Shown here: positions 1-6,997 of the stretch, piece by piece | Layout of the letters: the number at the start of each line of letters is the position of its first letter | Numbering within the stretch: the first letter of the stretch is position 1 | NCBI GenBank assembly: GCA_016191305.1 | Contig: JACPOX010000217.1 | Coordinates: forward strand, 1-12,037 | From: Legionella longbeachae | GTDB lineage: Bacteria; Pseudomonadota; Gammaproteobacteria; Legionellales; Legionellaceae | Reading direction: 5' to 3' | DNA: 12,037 bases | Translations under genes and position numbers: made by a program | Notes under the pieces: generated by a model | What the model saw: only the letters and a program-made list of their open reading frames with translations | Told to the model about the DNA's origin: nothing | Databases searched by the model: none

Positions 1-1258
1 TATATATCTGAAATTTTGATTCAGTAGTTAATTTCTCATGTTGAGAAAAAATTCCCAATTTTGTAATATTAGATGGAATTTTAAATTCATCTTTTGGTCT
101 ACTTTTATTAATAGTTTCTACTAAACCGAAATTAATAAAACAAATCGACACCAGTAGAATTGCACCCATCAATGGAATAATGGGGAAAGCTGCAAATAGT
201 GGTGCAGCACAACACATGGAGAGAAAAACAGCGATGGTGTTAGTCACATGCGAACCAAGACGTAACAGCTCAAAATTTAATTGGTTATCTATTGCTTTAA
301 GATAATCTTCTGCTTGCTTCTTTTCTTCTGTATTTGTCGATTGTAAAGACATTTTTTTATATTGCTTTTGCAATTCATATAATCGATTTAACTCAATATA
401 AGCTCTCGCGGCAGCCAAAATCACATCATAAAAAAAACAAGAAATGGTCAAATAGGTAGCAATAGGAGCCAAGGCACCTGTTAAGATAAAACAATTAATA
501 AGCCCTACAGAAACCCAAGCAAGATCATTGCCTAATTCAAACCAACGTCGTTGCATTTGCGCTTTGAACCGCACCGACCATCCTAAAGACCTTTCCTCAT
601 TGTCCATCCAAAATCCAGGAACAATATGTTTTATCATTAAAGAAAGATTCACAAATAAGCGTGGTAAATAAAAACACCATGCAAGATGCGCTAAAATAGG
701 ATCCGTAAGTTTGTCTAGAACTTTTACAAATTTAAGGTATGCTTCTGAGCTAGTATTGAAAAGTGCAATAAGATCCAAAGCACGCTTAGAACGAATAAGC
801 AAGAGTCGATACATATTGACATTAATAGTAGTAGTACGTACATATTGAGTAAATGAAGGTACAGCACTTATTTGTTTGATCTGATTAGAATGAAAAATTT
901 GGATGACTTTATTAAGTTGCTCACGTTGCTGCTGCAGACGCACTACCTCTCTAGGTACAATTAAATAGCATTGATAAATATGTTCCAAAAATTCAGCGAG
1001 TATTAATGCAGCAATTAATTGATCTACAATTTCTTTTTGATTTATTGACTGTTTAGACAAAAATTTATTTCTTATTTGCCCGCACAAAAGACTGTATTCC
1101 AAGTTTAGTACTAAATGAAAAGGCATTATTTTTCGATAAAATTCTGGCCCCAAGTTTTTAATCTTTTTAGTGAAAGTTCCATTGAATAGACTTTGTTCCG
1201 CCTCTAAAAGAGACAGTTCAATAAAGGTTTCATTTAAGTGTCGAATCAGTGGGCTCAT
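1..1258 (-). CDS. Unidentified multi-pass membrane protein, C-terminus cut off by the window edge
   Basis: The reading frame starts with ATG at 1258-1256 (minus strand) and stays open to the left edge, giving 419 visible residues with no stop. A good ribosome-binding site, AGGA, lies 5 bases before the start. I do not recognise the family. The N-terminal half is mostly amphipathic helix, with moderately hydrophobic stretches near residues 80-102 and 187-215. Two strongly hydrophobic hairpins follow, at about 246-288 and 339-380. Between them is a charged, glutamine- and lysine-rich segment (about 290-335) that could be a loop or a short coiled coil. No signal peptide, catalytic motif or nucleotide-binding loop is visible. 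The gene is divergent from tkt across a 332-base spacer, so it is probably its own transcription unit. Large helical proteins with paired hydrophobic segments are common among Legionella Dot/Icm substrates, but that role is only a guess. The coding call is firm; the function is unknown. Confidence 0.85.
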   Translation of the reverse strand, partial: MSPLIRHLNETFIELSLLEAEQSLFNGTFTKKIKNLGPEFYRKIMPFHLVLNLEYSLLCGQIRNKFLSKQSINQKEIVDQLIAALILAEFLEHIYQCYLIVPREVVRLQQQREQLNKVIQIFHSNQIKQISAVPSFTQYVRTTTINVNMYRLLLIRSKRALDLIALFNTSSEAYLKFVKVLDKLTDPILAHLAWCFYLPRLFVNLSLMIKHIVPGFWMDNEERSLGWSVRFKAQMQRRWFELGNDLAWVSVGLINCFILTGALAPIATYLTISCFFYDVILAAARAYIELNRLYELQKQYKKMSLQSTNTEEKKQAEDYLKAIDNQLNFELLRLGSHVTNTIAVFLSMCCAAPLFAAFPIIPLMGAILLVSICFINFGLVETINKSRPKDEFKIPSNITKLGIFSQHEKLTTESKFQIY

Positions 1259-1286
1259 GAAGTCCTAAAGTAAATTTGGGATATCA

Positions 1287-1315
1287 AAAATAACAATTGT
1301 ATTGTGATTATTCAA
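1287..1315 (-). promoter_or_regulatory. Possible sigma-70-type promoter for the left-edge membrane protein
   Basis: On the minus strand, TTGAAT (1315-1310) is followed after exactly 17 bases by TATTTT (1292-1287). Each hexamer matches the sigma-70 consensus at four of six positions. The site would start transcription about 25-30 bases before the ATG at 1258, leaving room for the AGGA ribosome-binding site. In DNA this AT-rich such matches arise by chance, so support is modest. Confidence 0.3.
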
Positions 1316-1441
1316 ATTTTGTCTATAAATAAATTTAATCGTAGAAAAAACAGTCTATTTTTACATAAATCATTTATAAAGTAAATTTGTATACGACCTG
1401 AAAATTCAACTTACTTCTTTTAAAATACTCTATGAAAAAGG

Positions 1442-1470
1442 TTAACTTTCGTTTATTATGACTTAATAAT
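1442..1470 (+). promoter_or_regulatory. Possible sigma-70-type promoter for tkt
   Basis: TTAACT (1442-1447) and AATAAT (1465-1470) are separated by exactly 17 bases. They match the consensus at four and five of six positions. Transcription would begin near 1477 and give a leader of about 114 bases before the tkt start. This would be the promoter for tkt and, if they are cotranscribed, for gap and pgk. It is a motif match only. Confidence 0.35.
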
Positions 1471-1590
1471 GTATAAATAGTTGCAAATATGCCCTTTTAG
1501 TAAAGGATGGCTAAAAATGACATGGTTTTCTTGCTGATTTTTTACATCTGAGCGACAATAGCGCACCTGATTAAGTGCATAAGAGAATAC

Positions 1591-3588
1591 ATGAGTCTTT
1601 CTAAAGAATTAGCTAATGCCATCCGAATTTTAAGTATCGATGCAGTAGAGAAGGCCCAATCTGGGCACCCGGGAATGCCTTTAGGCATGGCCGATATTGC
1701 TACTGTTGTGTGGAAGAAATTTTTAAGGCATAACCCGAAAAATCCGCATTGGTTTAATCGGGATCGTTTTGTATTATCTAATGGTCATGGCTCGATGCTT
1801 CTTTATTCCTTATTGCATCTCACAGGCTATAACCTCTCTTTAGAAGAATTAAAAAATTTTCGTCAATTAAACTCGAAGACACCTGGTCATCCAGAACTTG
1901 GCCATACCCCGGGAGTGGAAACGACAACCGGCCCACTGGGACAAGGCTTAGCAAACTCCGTAGGAATGGCATTGGCAGAGCAGATTCTGGCAAATCACTA
2001 CAATCGAGATAATTTTAATCTTGTCGATCATTATACTTATACTTTTATTGGTGATGGTTGCCTGATGGAAGGTATTTCACATGAAGCCTGTTCACTAGCG
2101 GGAACTTTAGGTTTAGGAAAGCTTATCGTTTTTTATGACAACAACGGCATTTCTATTGATGGTAAAGTGGAATCCTGGTTTACTGATGATACAGCTACCC
2201 GCTTTAAAGCCTATCATTGGCACGTAATTGATGCTGTTGATGGTCATGATATGGATGCAATTGAGCAAGCCATTCTTAAAGCACAAGCCAATACCACGCA
2301 ACCTACATTGATTATCTGTAATACCATTATAGGTCTCGGATCTTCTGTAGCTGGTAATGAAAAATCTCATGGTTCTCCATTAGGAGCAGATGACATTGCT
2401 AATGTCCGTCAATTTTTTAATTGGAAGCATGAACCTTTTGTCATTCCTGATGTCATTTATCAACAATGGAATCATGCGGAACAAGGTGAAAAAGAAGAGC
2501 AAGTTTGGCTAACATTACTCAATCAATATCAAAAACAATATCCTAAAGAATATCCAGAGTTTTTACGTCGCATCAATGGCGATCTTCCTGATGAATGGCA
2601 AAGCAATGTTCATACTTTTCTTGAAGAATGTCGCAATAATGATAAAGCGATAGCAACCCGTAAAGCATCCCAGCAGTGCATCGAACACTTTGCACATATA
2701 TTGCCTGAAATGCTTGGGGGATCAGCAGACTTAACTGGATCAAATAATACGAATTGGTCAGGTAGTAAAGCCATTTCGGCTAATGATTTTTCGGGTAATT
2801 ACCTCTATTATGGCGTCCGTGAATTCGCGATGGCTGCGATTATGAATGGATTGGCAGTACATGGAGGATTTATTCCTTATGGAGGAACTTTCCTAGTATT
2901 TGCAGATTATGCTAGGAATGCCGTACGTTTAAGTGCCTTAATGAAGCAACGCGTCATTTATGTCTTTACTCATGACTCGATTGGTTTAGGTGAAGACGGC
3001 CCAACACATCAACCTATAGAACATGCATCCATGTTACGTATGACTCCCGGTATGAGTGTATGGCGACCTGCAGATTTAATGGAAACGGCCGTTGCATGGC
3101 AGCTCGCTTTAGAGCATCATAACGGACCAACATCCTTATTGCTATCAAGACAAAATTTACCTGCACTGCCACATGGTGAAACAGCAGGAGAATTAATTAA
3201 AAAAGGTGGTTACATCATCATAGATTGTGACAGCACTCCTGATGCTATCTTGATCGCAACAGGCTCAGAAGTTCAGTTGGCAATTGCTGCCGCAGAACAA
3301 GTGAAATCTCGTGGACTTAAAGTGAGAGTAGTCTCTATGCCTTGCGTGGAACGATTCCTTGAACAAGATCAAAGTTATAAGAATAACGTATTGCCTCAAG
3401 ATATCACTACTCGTATAGCTATTGAAGCAGCTAGTTCTGCTTACTGGTATCAATTCGTGGGACTACAAGGCGCAGTCATTGGCCTGGATCGATTCGGGGT
3501 TTCTGCCCCAGCTACTGAGGCATACCAGTTCCTGGATATTACAGTAGAACGAATAATTAAAACCATAGAAACACTAATGAATAGATAG
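1591..3588 (+). CDS. tkt: Transketolase
   Basis: Thiamine-diphosphate enzyme of the non-oxidative pentose-phosphate pathway, moving two-carbon ketol units between sugar phosphates in the cytosol. The 665-residue length matches the family (E. coli TktA is about 663). The N-terminal domain has SGHPGMPLGMAD from residue 24, including His26. The diphosphate/metal motif is GDG at 154-156 with the paired asparagines at 184-185. The pyrimidine-binding domain has GSADLTGSN (377-385) and the catalytic glutamate Glu411 in VREFAM, the same number as in E. coli. The H-D-S-I-G-L-G-E-D-G-P-T-H-Q-P block (461-475) is complete. Nothing essential appears to be missing. The start is preceded by a weak ribosome-binding site, AAGAGA. 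The TAG stop coincides with the first three bases of the palindromic element that follows, so the last codons may have changed when it inserted. It heads the tkt-gap-pgk cluster. Confidence 0.97.
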   Translation: MSLSKELANAIRILSIDAVEKAQSGHPGMPLGMADIATVVWKKFLRHNPKNPHWFNRDRFVLSNGHGSMLLYSLLHLTGYNLSLEELKNFRQLNSKTPGHPELGHTPGVETTTGPLGQGLANSVGMALAEQILANHYNRDNFNLVDHYTYTFIGDGCLMEGISHEACSLAGTLGLGKLIVFYDNNGISIDGKVESWFTDDTATRFKAYHWHVIDAVDGHDMDAIEQAILKAQANTTQPTLIICNTIIGLGSSVAGNEKSHGSPLGADDIANVRQFFNWKHEPFVIPDVIYQQWNHAEQGEKEEQVWLTLLNQYQKQYPKEYPEFLRRINGDLPDEWQSNVHTFLEECRNNDKAIATRKASQQCIEHFAHILPEMLGGSADLTGSNNTNWSGSKAISANDFSGNYLYYGVREFAMAAIMNGLAVHGGFIPYGGTFLVFADYARNAVRLSALMKQRVIYVFTHDSIGLGEDGPTHQPIEHASMLRMTPGMSVWRPADLMETAVAWQLALEHHNGPTSLLLSRQNLPALPHGETAGELIKKGGYIIIDCDSTPDAILIATGSEVQLAIAAAEQVKSRGLKVRVVSMPCVERFLEQDQSYKNNVLPQDITTRIAIEAASSAYWYQFVGLQGAVIGLDRFGVSAPATEAYQFLDITVERIIKTIETLMNR

Positions 3589-3696
3589 GGTTTTTGATAT
3601 TTCGCTATTTCGGCCAAAATGAGCTGATTTGTGAGCAGCGGAGCACAGAAAATCAGCTCATTTTGGCCGAAAGAGTAGAAATGTCGACAAACCCTA
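3586..3696. mobile_element. MITE-like palindromic element between tkt and gap
   Basis: This ~111-bp element is one long imperfect palindrome. The core arms are a perfect 23-bp inverted repeat, 3608-3630 and 3650-3672, around a 19-base loop. The outer ends, TAGGGTTT at 3586-3593 and AAACCCTA at 3689-3696, are also inverted copies; the sequence between outer and core arms matches less well. Reading the terminal TA as a duplicated target site leaves GGGTTT as the terminal inverted repeat, as for elements moved by IS630/Tc1-type transposases. It encodes no protein. It fills most of the 135-base tkt-gap spacer; without it gap would lie about 25 bases after tkt. In RNA it would fold into a strong hairpin that could affect processing or readthrough, but no T-tract follows, so a standard terminator is unlikely. 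Copy number elsewhere in the genome is unknown to me. Confidence 0.65.
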
Positions 3697-3723
3697 GTAA
3701 AAACATCAAATTGGAGAAGTAAT

Positions 3724-4491
3724 ATGACAATACGCGTCGCTATTAATGGCTATGGCCGCATTGGTCGTTGTGTTTTAAGAGCAATTTTTGAATCCAAAAG
3801 ACAAAATGAATTTGAAGTTGTTGCCATCAATGATTTGTCGGCAATCAAGAGCACTGCACATCTGACTCGTTATGACACAACTCATGGTCGCTTTGCATCA
3901 GATGTTAATGTTGAAGGTAATATGTTAACATCGGATCTCATCGTTTCTAATGCATCTTGCACTACAAACTGCCTTGCACCTGTTGTCAAACCATTAAATG
4001 ATGCTTTAGGAATTGAATATGGCTTGCTAAATACGGTTCATGCTTATACCAATGATCAAAAGCTTTTGGATGGAAGCCATGAAGATCTTCGTCGTGCTCG
4101 TGCTGCGGCCCACTCCATTATCCCCACAAAAACAGGAGCTGCGGCTGCAGTAGGACTGGTCTTACCTGATCTTGCTGGAAAACTTGATGGTTTTGCCATG
4201 CGTGTTCCTGTTATAAATGTTTCTGTCATTGATTTAACGTTCACTGCAAAACGTGAAACTACTGTAAATGAAGTCAATGATCTCGTACGACAAGCAAAAA
4301 GTAGTATCTTACAAATCAATGATGATCCTTTAGTATCATGCGATTTTAACCACAATCCAGCCTCCGCTATTTTTGATACCACTCAAACTAAGGTATTTGG
4401 TAATTTAGTAAAAATAGTTGCTTGGTATGATAACGAATGGGGTTTTTCCAATCGTATGCTCGATACAGCACAGCAAATGATGAGTTGTTAA
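3724..4491 (+). CDS. gap: Glyceraldehyde-3-phosphate dehydrogenase with a large internal in-frame deletion
   Basis: The frame is open but encodes 255 residues instead of the usual ~331-337. The N-terminus is normal: the NAD fold begins with INGYGRIGR (7-15) and AINDL (34-38), then YDTTHGRF (50-57). At residues 66-70 the sequence jumps from NMLT straight into [10 protein letters not shown]. In E. coli GapA about 75 more residues lie between these points, carrying the second half of the Rossmann fold with its adenine- and nicotinamide-side contacts. The catalytic domain is complete: Cys79 in SNASCTTNC, His106 in NTVHAY (the normal 27-residue spacing), [18 protein letters not shown], and the C-terminal [12 protein letters not shown]. 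The junction falls in TTAACA (3925-3930). Such a protein should not bind NAD normally and is probably inactive. Ribosome-binding site GGAG precedes the ATG. The alternative is an assembly collapse or sequencing-level deletion. Confidence 0.9.
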   Translation: MTIRVAINGYGRIGRCVLRAIFESKRQNEFEVVAINDLSAIKSTAHLTRYDTTHGRFASDVNVEGNMLTSDLIVSNASCTTNCLAPVVKPLNDALGIEYGLLNTVHAYTNDQKLLDGSHEDLRRARAAAHSIIPTKTGAAAAVGLVLPDLAGKLDGFAMRVPVINVSVIDLTFTAKRETTVNEVNDLVRQAKSSILQINDDPLVSCDFNHNPASAIFDTTQTKVFGNLVKIVAWYDNEWGFSNRMLDTAQQMMSC

Positions 4492-4513
4492 AACCACAGT
4501 TTGGAGATAACTG

Positions 4514-5704
4514 ATGAACCTGATACAAATGAGCGATATAGATCTGTCAGGAAAGCGGGTGCTAATTCGTGAAGATCTTAATGTGCCAATCAAAGACGGG
4601 ATTATTACTAGTGATCAACGATTACAAGCAGCATTACCCACTTTAGCAGCGGCCTTGGCAGCCGGAGCTGCAGTTATGGTACTGTCACATCTAGGTCGAC
4701 CTGAAGAAGGAAAATTTGAAAAACGTTTTTCTTTGGAACCAATTGCAAAATATTTACAGCAACATTTAAATTATCCTGTTCACTTCGTAAGTGATTATCT
4801 CAATGGTGTAGAAGTTAAACCCGGCGAGTTGGTTGTTTGTGAAAATGTCCGCTTTAATGATGGTGAAAAAAGTAATAACAAGGAATTAGCTAAGAAACTG
4901 GCAAGCCTCTGTGATGTTTTTGTCATGGATGCTTTTGGCACAGCCCATCGAGCGCAAGCATCTACCTATGGTGTTGCTCAATATGCCTCTGTAGCTGTTG
5001 CTGGCCCTCTATTAGTTAGAGAACTTAGTGCGTTGAAAAAAGCTCTGGAAGCACCAAAAAAACCTATTATTGCTATTGTAGGCGGGGCTAAAGTCTCTTC
5101 AAAGCTCAGTTTGTTACGGCAATTAGTGTGCATGGTTGATTATTTAATTCCTGGAGGAGGGATAGCCAATACCTTCCTTAAAGCACAAGGATTTGAAATT
5201 GGAGTTTCTCTTTATGAAGAAGACTTACTTGATGAAGCGCGTGAAATTCTTCAATTAGCTAAAGAAAAAGGCTGTAATATTCCATTACCAACGGATGTAG
5301 TAGTAGGTAAATCATTTAGTGAGACCTGCCCAGCTTACAATAAATCACTGCATAATGTAGCAACTGATGACATGATTCTTGATATTGGACCAATGACCGT
5401 CAGTGAGTATGTAGATATCATTAATAAAGCGAATACCATCATTTGGAATGGGCCAGTTGGTGTCTTTGAGTTTGCGCAATTCGCCTATGGTACACGAGCT
5501 TTAGCTATTGCGATTGCTGAAAGTAACGCATTTTCAATTGCTGGAGGCGGAGATACCCTTGCCGCGATTGACCTCTATGACTTGAATCAACAAATATCCT
5601 ATATTTCTACAGGAGGTGGAGCATTTCTTGAATATCTGGAAGGAAAAACCTTGCCAGCAGTTGCCATTCTGCAAGAACGCGCTCAAAATGTTATATCAAA
5701 CTAA
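4514..5704 (+). CDS. pgk: Phosphoglycerate kinase
   Basis: Transfers phosphate between 1,3-bisphosphoglycerate and ADP, reversibly, in glycolysis and gluconeogenesis. The 396-residue length is normal. The substrate-binding N-terminal domain has REDLNVP (19-25), SHLGRP (58-63), ENVRFNDGE and [10 protein letters not shown]. The hinge and nucleotide-binding domain has [36 protein letters not shown] and near the end [13 protein letters not shown]. No expected block is missing. The ribosome-binding site GGAG lies 6 bases before the ATG. Only 22 bases separate it from gap, so the two are surely cotranscribed. It is therefore odd that gap is damaged while pgk is intact. In L. pneumophila I recall pyk following pgk; here pgk is followed by a palindromic repeat and a converging gene. 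Confidence 0.97.
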   Translation: MNLIQMSDIDLSGKRVLIREDLNVPIKDGIITSDQRLQAALPTLAAALAAGAAVMVLSHLGRPEEGKFEKRFSLEPIAKYLQQHLNYPVHFVSDYLNGVEVKPGELVVCENVRFNDGEKSNNKELAKKLASLCDVFVMDAFGTAHRAQASTYGVAQYASVAVAGPLLVRELSALKKALEAPKKPIIAIVGGAKVSSKLSLLRQLVCMVDYLIPGGGIANTFLKAQGFEIGVSLYEEDLLDEAREILQLAKEKGCNIPLPTDVVVGKSFSETCPAYNKSLHNVATDDMILDIGPMTVSEYVDIINKANTIIWNGPVGVFEFAQFAYGTRALAIAIAESNAFSIAGGGDTLAAIDLYDLNQQISYISTGGGAFLEYLEGKTLPAVAILQERAQNVISN

Positions 5705-5719
5705 AATTGTTGAAAAGTT

Positions 5720-5766
5720 AAGGAAAAATGGCATTAACATGTAGGTTGGGCCCTGGCTCAACATGA
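5720..5766 (+). other. Orphan ribosome-binding site and start codon after pgk
   Basis: AAGGA (5719-5723 region) sits 4-5 bases before an ATG at 5728, a spacing as good as that of the real genes here. The frame gives four residues, M-A-L-T, then enters the palindromic repeat and ends at TGA 5764-5766 after 12 codons. The position, 16 bases after the pgk stop, is where the next operon gene would start. The simplest reading is the remnant of a lost downstream gene, perhaps pyk, with the repeat at the breakpoint. A chance match in AT-rich DNA cannot be excluded. Confidence 0.35.
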
Positions 5767-5797
5767 ACCCCCTAGGGCCAGGGGAGTCCAACCTACA
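5740..5797. repeat. 58-bp palindromic intergenic repeat downstream of pgk
   Basis: The ends TGTAGGTTGG (5740-5749) and CCAACCTACA (5788-5797) are perfect 10-bp inverted copies. Inside them CCCTGGC (5751-5757) pairs with GCCAGGG (5777-5783) across a small asymmetric bulge, leaving a 19-base loop. The segment is much more GC-rich than its surroundings. Ends of this TAGGTTGG type recur in dispersed intergenic repeats of many proteobacteria, so this is probably one copy of such a family. As RNA it would form a stable hairpin that could protect or end the pgk message, although no T-tract follows. Confidence 0.65.
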
Positions 5798-5827
5798 AAT
5801 TTCTTAACTAAATAGCAGCGATGCCAT

Positions 5828-5844
5828 AAAAGGGCTTTGACCCT
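5828..5844 (-). terminator. Weak candidate terminator of rocC
   Basis: Read on the minus strand, AGGG, a 6-base loop and CCCT are followed by TTTT, starting at the rocC stop codon. The stem is only four base pairs, so this is a weak candidate; it is the only hairpin with a T-run between rocC and the palindromic repeat. Confidence 0.25.
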
Positions 5845-6520
5845 ATTCAATTATTTCTTTTTTCTCTTCAAGCGTTCGAGACAAACCCAATTTTTCTTTC
5901 AAACGTGCCACTGCATCAGGATCATACTGCTTGGTGGTTTTATGTTTTACGACCACAGTAGCTCTTGGTGGCATCTGTACCGTTGGGGTGCTGTATACGG
6001 GACGAGCAGGATACGTAGGTAAGTAATCATCAGATGAAGATGATTGATTTGCTATTTTTGAGTGAAAGCTAGTACTTTGTAAATTTGTACTGGCTTGATT
6101 CGTGTTTTTTTCTGACATAATTTTACGTGCATTTTTGACACTTTTTTCAACACGTTTTTTGATCTTAGTGGCTGCATAATCAGCTTCTTCTGCTGTCACT
6201 TCAGAAACTTCATTTCCTTGCAGATCAACCCGCATTTCTCGAAGCTTTAAACATGCTAAGTAATCAAGACGACGCGTAAATATTACAACAGCCTCCCTCA
6301 ATTTACTTTTGGAAATCCCTACTTCTGCTGCCTTATCTGCATAAAATAAAATATCATCCATAATTTTTGCTTTCAATGGACGAATTTGTACAGAATTATC
6401 AAATGCTAAGGGAAAATTTGCCGCAAGCCATAACAAGGCATCAGTTCGTGCTTTTTTAGAATTGATTTTTTGAGCTTTATTAATAACGGCTGTGCGTGGG
6501 TGCAGCTCCTGTTTTCTCAT
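5843..6520 (-). CDS. rocC: ProQ/FinO-domain RNA chaperone, probable competence repressor RocC
   Basis: ProQ/FinO proteins bind the 3' hairpins of small RNAs and help them pair with messenger RNAs. The domain fills about residues 24-135: the ALLWLAANFPLAF opening, IRPLKAKI (46-53), the KSKLREAVVIFTRRLDYL helix (71-88) and the RVDLQGN strand (97-103), then a basic helix to about 133. A low-complexity linker rich in Ser, Asn, Thr and Pro (about 137-190) leads to a conserved-looking tail, QYDPDAVARLKEKLGLSR. In L. pneumophila RocC works with the sRNA RocR to silence competence genes. As I recall, rocC there lies close to the tkt-gap-pgk-pyk genes, and both sequence features and location fit. The start has AAGGG 7 bases upstream. 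It converges on pgk and is divergent from the small gene at 6769. The family call is firm; orthology with RocC is likely but unchecked. Confidence 0.85.
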   Translation of the reverse strand: MRKQELHPRTAVINKAQKINSKKARTDALLWLAANFPLAFDNSVQIRPLKAKIMDDILFYADKAAEVGISKSKLREAVVIFTRRLDYLACLKLREMRVDLQGNEVSEVTAEEADYAATKIKKRVEKSVKNARKIMSEKNTNQASTNLQSTSFHSKIANQSSSSDDYLPTYPARPVYSTPTVQMPPRATVVVKHKTTKQYDPDAVARLKEKLGLSRTLEEKKEIIE

Positions 6521-6768
6521 TAGTGTACCCTTGTTAGATATTGAATGTCATATCCTGAAAAAATGAAATCATTCGCGTCAAGAATGAGCGCATAATGTAC
6601 AATGTTTCATGATTGTTTGCAAGTACTCCGGACTATGTTAATAATTCCATACAAAAAAAAAGAAGTCAAAGTAGAAAAAATGATAACAAGAGACCTATAA
6701 TTTATAATATTTCAATTTTTTATAATTATAACTCTTTTGTCGGACTTATAGAATAAATGGAGTACTAA
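6521..6768. other. Divergent AT-rich spacer between rocC and the small membrane-protein gene
   Basis: No coding frame is convincing here. The rocC ribosome-binding site lies at 6528-6532. A possible rocC promoter on the minus strand pairs TTGCAA (6622-6617) with TACATT (6599-6594) at 17-base spacing, both weak. Two TATAAT hexamers (6696-6701, 6703-6708) could be -10 elements for the small gene at 6769, but I found no matching -35. No RocR-like sRNA gene or terminator is evident. Confidence 0.5.
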
Positions 6769-6933
6769 ATGATAAAGTTCTTTAAAAAAATCTTTATGTT
6801 ATTTATTGCCGTGTTCTTTCCATGGATCCTATTTCTTATTAATGACAATCCTATGGGTGCCCTTATTTCATTAATAATGCAAGTTACTATAATCTGATGG
6901 CCTTTTGCAACCGTCTGGGCCTGGCGAACATAA
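6769..6933 (+). pseudogene. Small YqaE/Pmp3-like membrane protein gene interrupted by TGA
   Basis: An ATG with GGAG six bases upstream opens a 42-codon frame ending at TGA 6895-6897. The same frame then continues for 11 codons (W-P-F-A-T-V-W-A-W-R-T) to TAA at 6931-6933. Read through, the 54-residue product resembles the YqaE/Pmp3 (UPF0057) family of small two-helix membrane proteins: a first hydrophobic segment with FFPWILFL, an N-D-N-P-x-G turn, and a second segment with LIMQVTII-x-WPFATVWAW. In relatives I recall a glycine just before this tryptophan (LIGW), so a single change from GGA to TGA explains the stop. These proteins sit in the inner membrane and are linked to membrane potential and ion stress. 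The interrupted form would lose most of the second helix. It lies 64 bases before dapB. A recent nonsense mutation is most likely; a sequencing error or genuine shorter protein is possible. Confidence 0.6.
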
Positions 6934-6997
6934 TATCCTCCAAAAAAAACAAAAGATGACTAGACTGTATGCCTAATAAAAATTTATAAGGAAAATT

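Larger units (their letters stand above)
1259..1590. other. Divergent intergenic region between the membrane-protein gene and tkt
   Basis: This 332-base spacer is strongly AT-rich and carries no convincing coding frame on either strand. It holds the candidate promoters for both flanking genes. A short GCAC...GTGC hairpin (1563-1578) lies just before the weak tkt ribosome-binding site AAGAGA (1581-1586). That hairpin could influence tkt translation but is only 4 bp. I saw no riboswitch consensus, tandem operator or larger inverted repeat. Confidence 0.7.

Noticed and set aside
3586-3723. The tkt-gap palindrome as a simple rho-independent terminator
   Set aside because: The stem is far longer than a usual terminator, both strands lack a following T-tract, and the TA-flanked inverted ends fit a mobile element better.
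4056-4382. Antisense open frame of about 108 codons inside gap
   Set aside because: It lies entirely opposite conserved GAPDH codons, is arginine- and serine-rich as expected for a complement frame, and has no family features.
6897-6959. Small ORF starting at the ATG that overlaps the TGA of the Pmp3-like gene (TGATG)
   Set aside because: It encodes only 20 residues with no family resemblance and no own ribosome-binding site; the in-frame continuation of the upstream gene explains the sequence better.
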